From an uncultured Candidatus Saccharibacteria bacterium (GTDB taxonomy: Bacteria > Patescibacteria > Saccharimonadia > Saccharimonadales > UBA6022), in contig CAMPJF010000023.1 in NCBI GenBank assembly GCA_946886725.1, positions 1 through 11,422 on the forward strand: a stretch of DNA of 11,422 bases, written 5' to 3'. A program made the position numbers and the translations under genes. The notes under the pieces are model-generated. The model worked only from the letters and a program-made list of their open reading frames with translations. It made no database searches and was not told the DNA's origin. Positions 7,245-11,422 of the stretch are shown here, in pieces (position 1 is the first letter of the stretch; each line of letters opens with the position of its first letter).

Positions 7245-7526
7245 TTACTTGTCTTTTTTAGAAAAAAAGCCTTTTTTTGCATTCTCTACGGCACGCTCAC
7301 CGCGTTCTTTATATTCTTCGGCTTGATGCTTTGCCTCGTTGAAAGCCTTTGTGGATTTTACTTTAGCGTCATCTGCACGTTTTGCCGCTTCAGATTTAAG
7401 CTCCGCCGCCTTACCTTTTAGGTCAGCCCGGGTCTCTTTGCCCGACTTTGGTGCAGTCAAAATTCCAGCAACGATACTTGCCACCGCGCCGATTAACGCA
7501 CCTAAAGCAAATTTTCCTTTTGACAT
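7245..7526 (-). CDS. YtxH-domain small membrane protein
   Basis: The 93-residue protein has an N-terminal glycine/alanine-rich membrane segment (residues ~6-24, ALGALIGAVASIVAGI). It is followed at once by TAPKSGKETRADLK (24-37). This is the hallmark of the YtxH family, where the hydrophobic anchor is followed by an APKSGKETR-like motif. The remainder is a long, highly charged Ala/Lys/Glu-rich helix, probably coiled coil, ending in FFSKKDK. In Bacillus, ytxH lies beside ytxG (a DUF948 gene) in a general stress operon. Here the gene just upstream is likewise a small N-terminally anchored protein. The ATG at 7526 has a textbook AAGGAG (7540-7535) eight bases upstream, in the 16-base gap after the preceding gene, so the two are surely co-transcribed. 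Exact function is unknown; a role in envelope stress or shape is inference. Confidence 0.85.
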   Translation of the reverse strand: MSKGKFALGALIGAVASIVAGILTAPKSGKETRADLKGKAAELKSEAAKRADDAKVKSTKAFNEAKHQAEEYKERGERAVENAKKGFFSKKDK

Positions 7527-7542
7527 ATTGAATTCTCCTTAA

Positions 7543-7782
7543 TTATTTTTTGTACTTTTTGATAGCTTTCATCACCGTCCTAAATAGTAACGCAGGTGAT
7601 GTTACCGCAGTAAACCCAGCAATGGTCTTTTCGAGATTATCGGCAGTTCTTGCAGCAGTTCCAGTAACAGATTTTATCTGTTTCGTTACTTTAATAAGTA
7701 GTACTGTCAGTATAATCGCAAGAAGCAAAAATATCGCGAGAAATATTGATAGTATGATAACGAGGATTTGTGCCCAGTCCAT
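7543..7782 (-). CDS. 79-residue single-pass membrane protein, possibly DUF948-like
   Basis: A strongly hydrophobic span covers residues ~5-31 (ILVIILSIFLAIFLLLAI...). A short amphipathic segment follows (KQIKSVTGTAARTADNLEKT), and the basic tail ends in KAIKKYKK. The N-terminal anchor followed by a Thr/Ala-rich helix resembles a shortened DUF948 protein (YtxG in Bacillus), a family often encoded next to YtxH, as here. At 79 residues it is well below the ~140 of YtxG, so the family call is tentative. The ATG at 7782 has AAGGAG (7795-7790) seven bases upstream. A promoter overlaps the galU stop codon just before it, making this the first gene of the small membrane-protein set. Confidence 0.75.
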   Translation of the reverse strand: MDWAQILVIILSIFLAIFLLLAIILTVLLIKVTKQIKSVTGTAARTADNLEKTIAGFTAVTSPALLFRTVMKAIKKYKK

Positions 7783-7819
7783 GTACGGTCTCCTTTTCTC
7801 TATTCGTTAATATACGCCT

Positions 7820-7849
7820 ATTATAACCTTTTTCTCAGGTAAGCGGCAA
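7820..7849 (-). promoter_or_regulatory. Probable promoter for the three small membrane-protein genes
   Basis: On the minus strand a perfect TATAAT (7825-7820) overlaps the galU TAA stop. A -35 TTGCCG (7849-7844, 4 of 6 matches) precedes it with an 18-base spacer, inside the last codons of galU. The predicted start near 7813 gives a leader of about 30 bases carrying the AAGGAG of the 79-residue gene. No terminator is seen after galU, so read-through from galU is also possible. Confidence 0.6.
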
Positions 7850-8693
7850 AATCCGCCCCGTAAATATCACTCTCAAGTGCCATGTCCACTACGGCGATAA
7901 TGTATTTCAGCTGATCACCCGTGTCATGCCATGTGCCCTCTATGAACTGTCCGTAGACCGTATCATTATGCGCTAATTCGTTAATGCTGTCGGCAAGTGT
8001 TATCTCCCCGCCCTTTCCGACTTTTTCTTGGGCAATAATTGGCAAAATGTCAGGCGTCAACAAGTACCCGCCCACAGACGCGAAACTACTTGGCGTATTC
8101 GCCTCCCCTGGCTTTTCGACCAACTCATCAACCTTGAACGTACGGCCGCCAATATCCTCGCCAATTGCCGCCATGCCGTATTTATCAGCATCAGATTTCG
8201 GCACTTCAATTAACGATATGACCGATTTTCCCGTCTTCTCGTATGCTTCTTTTAGCTGTACGGCTCGTGGTACGCTGCTGCGGAAAAAATCATCAGCAAA
8301 AAAGACAAAGAAAGGCTCGTCGTCATCAATCATGTGTTGCGCGTTTAATATGGGTCGCGCATTACCCTTCGGCGTTCCTTTTTGGCGAATATACACAAAA
8401 TTAGCCAACTCGGAAATCGACTTAATTTGGTCAGCCTTGTCATCTTTTCCCTTTTCGCGTAACTCGATCTCTAGTTCTTCACTACGATCAAAATGATCCT
8501 CAACAGCACGCTTCGTCGTACCCGTAACAATAATAATATCCGTCACTCCGGCGGCAACCGCCTCTTCGACAATTAGCTGAATGACTGGTCTATCAATGAT
8601 CGGAAGCATTTCTTTTGGCATCGCTTTCGTCTGCGGCAGGAACCGCGTCCCTAAACCTGCAGCACAAATAATCGCTTTTGTCGGTTGTTTCAT
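7821..8693 (-). CDS. galU: UTP-glucose-1-phosphate uridylyltransferase
   Basis: GalU joins UTP and glucose-1-phosphate to make UDP-glucose, the cytoplasmic precursor for surface glycans and glycolipids. The 290-residue protein carries the nucleotidyltransferase signature AAGLGTRFLPQTKAMPKEML (11-30), the uridine-loop region near QKGTPKGNARPIL (104-116), an acidic FADD (132-135), KYG (171-173), VEKP (192-195), GGEITLAD (228-235) and WHDTGD (255-260). Length is normal for bacterial GalU. The stretch that is usually GLGHAV is here GNARPI, an unusual variant that could affect the sugar or nucleotide pocket. I place the start at the ATG at 8693 rather than at 8705, because a GGAGGT site lies between them at proper distance from 8693. 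The gene has its own promoter in the 60-base gap after gatB. Confidence 0.93.
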   Translation of the reverse strand: MKQPTKAIICAAGLGTRFLPQTKAMPKEMLPIIDRPVIQLIVEEAVAAGVTDIIIVTGTTKRAVEDHFDRSEELEIELREKGKDDKADQIKSISELANFVYIRQKGTPKGNARPILNAQHMIDDDEPFFVFFADDFFRSSVPRAVQLKEAYEKTGKSVISLIEVPKSDADKYGMAAIGEDIGGRTFKVDELVEKPGEANTPSSFASVGGYLLTPDILPIIAQEKVGKGGEITLADSINELAHNDTVYGQFIEGTWHDTGDQLKYIIAVVDMALESDIYGADFAAYLRKRL

Positions 8694-8697
8694 TTTT

Positions 8698-8703
8698 ACC
8701 TCC
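8698..8703 (-). promoter_or_regulatory. Shine-Dalgarno site that decides the galU start
   Basis: The minus strand reads GGAGGT at 8703-8698, 4-5 bases before the ATG at 8693. The upstream in-frame ATG at 8705 overlaps this site and has no SD of its own. This supports a 290-residue GalU over the 294-residue version. Confidence 0.8.
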
Positions 8704-8738
8704 ATTACGCTAAAAGAAATAGTTATCTTTCTGCATTA

Positions 8739-8747
8739 ATCATAGCA
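8739..8747 (-). promoter_or_regulatory. Probable galU promoter (extended -10)
   Basis: TGCTATGAT on the minus strand (8747-8739) is an extended -10 element. No good -35 is seen at normal spacing. A start near 8732 would give a leader of about 39 bases ending in the GGAGGT site. It lies just after the gatB TAG codon (8767-8765), so galU is probably not dependent on the gat promoter. Confidence 0.55.
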
Positions 8748-8764
8748 TCAAACAAATCGACGAA

Positions 8765-10222
8765 CTATAAACGATCACGAATAAGCTTTTGCGCAAGCGC
8801 CGGATTTGCTTTGCCTTGGGATTTTTTCATTACCTGACCAACCAAAAAACCGATTACCTTATCGTTGCCGTTTTTAATGTCTTCGATGGCTTTTGCGCTC
8901 GATGGATCGGCAAGCACCTCGTCGACAATTGCCGCAATCGCGCCTTCATCACTCTCTTGTATGAGATTCTTTTCACGAGCGATATCTTCAGGCATCTTAC
9001 CGGTATTCGCTTCACTAAACAACGCGAGAAATATCTCCTTCGCACCTGTCGAGCTCAGCTTGTTATCGCCAACCATTTGCGAAAGCTCCGATAAACGCAG
9101 CGGACCCACGAGGCCTGATTCTACGGCAGAAATATCAATTTCGTCCGCCGATGTTGACGAAAACCAATTGAAAACACGCTTCGTCACGTCAGCATCAAAG
9201 CGATCATTAATCGCATCAAGGACAACTGCCACGGGCGCATTATTTAAAATCGTATTCACCACTGAACTATCTAACTGCAATGACCCCCATTTCGTGCGAT
9301 ATTCAGGTGGGAGCATCGGTAGTGTAGACTGAATCGCGGAGATCTCTTCGTCGGTCAATACGATTGGTGGGATGTCAGCGTCGGGCATATAGCGATAGTC
9401 CTGGGCATCCTCTTTAGAGCGCTGTGAGCTAGTAGTTTGCTTTGCGTCATCCCAGCCACGTGTTTCTTGAACGACTTTCTCGCCCTTTTCGATTACCGCT
9501 ACCTGTCGACGGAATTCATATTCAGCAGCTCTCTCTACGCTACGGAATGAGTTTAAGTTCTTCACTTCAGCGCGTGTCCCTAATTCAGTTGCACCCTTCA
9601 GCGCGACTGACACGTTAACATCGAAACGCATATTACCGTGATACAGGTCGCCGCGAGTCACTCCTGCGTAGGTCATCAAATGATGAAGTTCGGTAGCATA
9701 GGCCTTTGCTTCGGCCGCAGAATGAATATCAGGCTCTGATACGATCTCGATCAATGGCGTGCCGGCGCGGTTCAGATCAACAAGACTGTAGTCGCCATAA
9801 TGCGTTAGCTTACCGGCGTCTTCTTCCATGTGCGCGTGGTGAATACGAACACGCACGCTCGTACCGTCATCTAGCGGTGCATCAATATAGCCCGCCAAGA
9901 TAATCGGATTATACATCTGCGTTGTTTGGTACCCCTTAGGGAGGTCAGGATAAAAATAGTGTTTACGGTCGAATCGACTGATATGCGCTATAGGCGCATT
10001 CAAGGCCTTGCCCGCTTTGATTGCCAGATTGACCGCCTCTCTATTTAAAACTGGCAACATGCCCGGCAGCCCAAAGTCAATTGGAGTCACGACGCTATTC
10101 GGCGATTTATCACGCGCGTCATTATCGGCGCCACTAAATAACTTCGTTGCCGTCGCCAGCTGTACATGACATTCGACACCGATAGTCATCTCATACTTAT
10201 TCAAAATTTCATCAGCTATCAT
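8765..10222 (-). CDS. gatB: Asp-tRNA(Asn)/Glu-tRNA(Gln) amidotransferase subunit B
   Basis: GatB is the tRNA-binding and kinase subunit of GatCAB. It activates mischarged Glu-tRNA(Gln) or Asp-tRNA(Asn) with ATP, so that ammonia from GatA can convert it to the correct aminoacyl-tRNA. The 485 residues are full length. Visible hallmarks are IGVECHVQL (14-22), FDRKHYFYPDLPKGYQ (84-99), HMEEDAGK (131-138), NRAGTPLIEIVSEPD (151-165), EVKNLNSFRSVERA (219-232), YRYMPDADIPP (276-286) and a C-terminal helical/YqeY-like tail (~330-485) ending KANPALAQKLIRDRL. The zinc-binding cysteines of some GatB proteins are absent, as in the Staphylococcus type. The ATG at 10222 overlaps the stop of the preceding gene in a TAATG junction and has AGGAG seven bases upstream, so translation is probably coupled. 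Confidence 0.97.
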   Translation of the reverse strand: MIADEILNKYEMTIGVECHVQLATATKLFSGADNDARDKSPNSVVTPIDFGLPGMLPVLNREAVNLAIKAGKALNAPIAHISRFDRKHYFYPDLPKGYQTTQMYNPIILAGYIDAPLDDGTSVRVRIHHAHMEEDAGKLTHYGDYSLVDLNRAGTPLIEIVSEPDIHSAAEAKAYATELHHLMTYAGVTRGDLYHGNMRFDVNVSVALKGATELGTRAEVKNLNSFRSVERAAEYEFRRQVAVIEKGEKVVQETRGWDDAKQTTSSQRSKEDAQDYRYMPDADIPPIVLTDEEISAIQSTLPMLPPEYRTKWGSLQLDSSVVNTILNNAPVAVVLDAINDRFDADVTKRVFNWFSSTSADEIDISAVESGLVGPLRLSELSQMVGDNKLSSTGAKEIFLALFSEANTGKMPEDIAREKNLIQESDEGAIAAIVDEVLADPSSAKAIEDIKNGNDKVIGFLVGQVMKKSQGKANPALAQKLIRDRL

Positions 10223-10644
10223 TAAATTGCTCCTATGTCTTTGAGTGCTTGCTTAAACCCAGCGATTGCACGTCGGGCGTCATCATACGTTACTTGATGA
10301 TCAGATTCGTGAGCGATTTGATTGCGTAGTTTATGTGCACCCCAGACGGCGTTCGCGCTTGACCATGTGTCCTTCGCGGCCTTCATACGCTCGCCCATTG
10401 TTTGCCCCTTTACGCCTCGCTCGCGCAGCGCTTGGTCGAGCAACTTGTCAGCATTAAGAACCGCCAATGTGCAACTCGACTGATTATCGCGACTTAATTG
10501 CCCCTCTATTGTCATCCATTTTGATCGGTATTTATCAACGTCAAGCTGTGTGGCGCCTTTTTTTGTCAGCGCAATCACTGCAACTAACAATATCCCGACA
10601 ACAAGTACTCCGACGATAAACCCTAGTAGACTATTATCTTCCAT
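10222..10644 (-). CDS. Membrane-anchored protein with a HEPN-like domain, inside the gat operon
   Basis: This 140-residue protein is not one I can name. Residues ~7-27 form a single hydrophobic anchor (LGFIVGVLVVGILLVAVIAL), followed by KK, so the rest is expected in the cytoplasm. The remaining ~110 residues look all-helical: DVDKYRSKWMTIEGQL, then a helix with LAVLNADKLLDQALRERG, then AKDTWSSANAVWGAHKLRNQIAHES, then DDARRAIAGFKQALKDIG. The segment LRNQIAHE gives R107-N108-x3-H112, the R-x4-H arrangement with Asn after Arg that marks many HEPN domains, which include RNases. It is two bases downstream of the gatA stop and overlaps the gatB start by one base, so it is co-transcribed with both. 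Whether it cuts RNA, assists tRNA amidation, or does neither is unknown. Similar soluble helical proteins of the DUF4145 type are an alternative. Confidence 0.8.
   Translation of the reverse strand: MEDNSLLGFIVGVLVVGILLVAVIALTKKGATQLDVDKYRSKWMTIEGQLSRDNQSSCTLAVLNADKLLDQALRERGVKGQTMGERMKAAKDTWSSANAVWGAHKLRNQIAHESDHQVTYDDARRAIAGFKQALKDIGAI
10230..10234 (-). promoter_or_regulatory. Shine-Dalgarno site of gatB inside the preceding gene
   Basis: AGGAG on the minus strand (10234-10230) lies inside the last codons of the HEPN-like gene, seven bases before the gatB ATG. Together with the TAATG overlap (10224-10220) it indicates translational coupling between the two genes. Confidence 0.75.
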
Positions 10645-10646
10645 AC

Positions 10647-11422
10647 TTAACGGCCCTCAACCGATTTTGCTAGTGCAAGCAAATTGGCATCGCTACGGCG
10701 TGGACCAACAAGCTGTACGCCAATTGGCAAACCTGTACCACTCATACCTGCCGGTACACTTATCGCTGGCAAACCGGCTAGACTTGGCGGCACCGTCATA
10801 ATATCCGCCAGATACATCTGAACCGGATCGTCGGTGTTTTCGTCTAATCCAAATGCAGGCGTCGGCGCCGTTGGAGACAGCAAGACGTCATATTCTGCAA
10901 ACAGCGCGTCATACGCATCAATAAGTAGCGTACGAGCCTTTTGCGCCTGCTGGTAGTAGGCATCAAAATACCCACTAGAAAGAACATAGCTACCGATCAT
11001 AATGCGCCGTTTGTTTTCAGTCACAAAACCTTCATCGCGCGTACGGCCGTATAGCTCTGCAAGCGTACGGACGCCGTCTGCGCGGTGACCGTAACGAATG
11101 CCATCGTAGCGAGCAAGATTGCTGCTTACTTCAGCTGGGACAATAATGTAATACATCGCCAAAGCATATTTCAGCATCGACAAATTAACCTCTTCAACGA
11201 CGTGCCCAGCGGCGCGTAGCTTTTCGATATAGTCATTCACTGCGGCACGCACATCAGGATCGACATCATCAGTCATCGACTCTTTTATTATTCCGATCTT
11301 TTGTCCAGGCTTCAGGTCGGTAAGTGGCGTAAAGAAGTCAGGAAGTGTCGTCATGTCGTTTGCGTCGCGTCCGCTCATAATTGACATAATAAGCTCAGAG
11401 TCAGCCACGTCCTTCGTAAAGC
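10647..11422 (-). CDS. gatA: Asp-tRNA(Asn)/Glu-tRNA(Gln) amidotransferase subunit A, C-terminal part
   Basis: GatA is the amidase-signature subunit that frees ammonia from glutamine for the GatB reaction. The reverse frame is open from the window edge to the TAA at 10649-10647, giving the last ~257 residues of a protein normally near 480. It continues upstream of the GTG at 11408 as FTKDVADSELIMSIMSGRD, so that GTG is internal and not the start. Recognisable parts are LSPTAPTPAF and the C-terminal block TVPPSLAGLPAISVPAG followed by GLPIGVQLVGPR, both typical of GatA. The catalytic Ser-cisSer-Lys triad lies in the missing N-terminal half and cannot be checked. The protein ends soon after the last conserved block (KSVEGR), so its tail is short. 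It is the upstream partner of the HEPN-like gene and gatB; gatC is not in the window and may lie just beyond. Confidence 0.95.
   Translation of the reverse strand, partial: FTKDVADSELIMSIMSGRDANDMTTLPDFFTPLTDLKPGQKIGIIKESMTDDVDPDVRAAVNDYIEKLRAAGHVVEEVNLSMLKYALAMYYIIVPAEVSSNLARYDGIRYGHRADGVRTLAELYGRTRDEGFVTENKRRIMIGSYVLSSGYFDAYYQQAQKARTLLIDAYDALFAEYDVLLSPTAPTPAFGLDENTDDPVQMYLADIMTVPPSLAGLPAISVPAGMSGTGLPIGVQLVGPRRSDANLLALAKSVEGR

Noticed and set aside
7984..8496. 170-residue plus-strand open frame opposite galU
   Set aside because: It lies wholly within galU on the other strand, is Ser/Pro-rich as expected of an antisense shadow, and lacks start signals.
11400..11408. GTG at 11408 as the start of a separate short amidase gene
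   Set aside because: The same frame is open to the window edge and reads on as typical GatA sequence (FTKDVADSE), so this is an internal codon of a gene cut by the window.

Overview
The window reads as a compact, mostly minus-strand stretch of a bacterial chromosome. No gap without a gene exceeds about 180 bases and there are no mobile elements, tRNAs, rRNAs or CRISPR repeats. The stop codons seen are TAA and TAG, and every frame reads correctly with the standard bacterial code. Gene content and protein style suggest a Patescibacteria/CPR genome, most likely Saccharibacteria (TM7). The signs are a short GalU with an atypical loop, a Cys-less PilB-like ATPase, a small-protein YtxH/DUF5665-type cluster, and promoters placed almost on top of start codons. 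That taxonomic call is an inference from recognition, not from a search.

Layout, left to right. (1) Positions 1-102 hold the start of rplS (ribosomal protein L19), minus strand, with its own promoter in the 176-base gap to the next gene. (2) A PilB/GspE-type secretion or pilus ATPase (minus) is divergent from a SpoU/TrmH-family RNA 2'-O-methyltransferase (plus). The two share a 55-base intergenic region in which both promoters are extended -10 elements lying about 7-8 bases from the start codons, so both mRNAs look leaderless. (3) A 172-residue protein I do not recognise (plus) meets dnaE tail to tail at a strong bidirectional terminator that overlaps the dnaE stop codon. (4) dnaE (minus) encodes a 1245-residue replicative DNA polymerase III alpha subunit with an apparently intact PHP metal site. 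(5) Three small membrane proteins (a DUF5665-like protein, a YtxH-like protein and a 79-residue membrane-anchored protein) form a set with strong Shine-Dalgarno sites and their own promoter. (6) galU (UTP-glucose-1-phosphate uridylyltransferase) has its own promoter. (7) The right end is a gatA-x-gatB operon for the tRNA-dependent amidotransferase. Gene x is a membrane-anchored protein with an R-N-x3-H motif resembling HEPN domains, translationally coupled to gatB.

Together the genes cover translation (L19, GatAB, the RNA methyltransferase), replication (DnaE), activated-sugar supply (GalU), the cell surface (PilB-like ATPase) and a probable envelope-stress group. Points worth a second look are the HEPN-like protein inside the gat operon, the paired leaderless promoters, a consistent split between SD-led and leaderless genes, the complete absence of cysteine in the PilB-like ATPase, and the unrecognised 172-residue protein. 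I found no clear new multi-gene system; the gat-operon HEPN-like protein is the best candidate for new biology.
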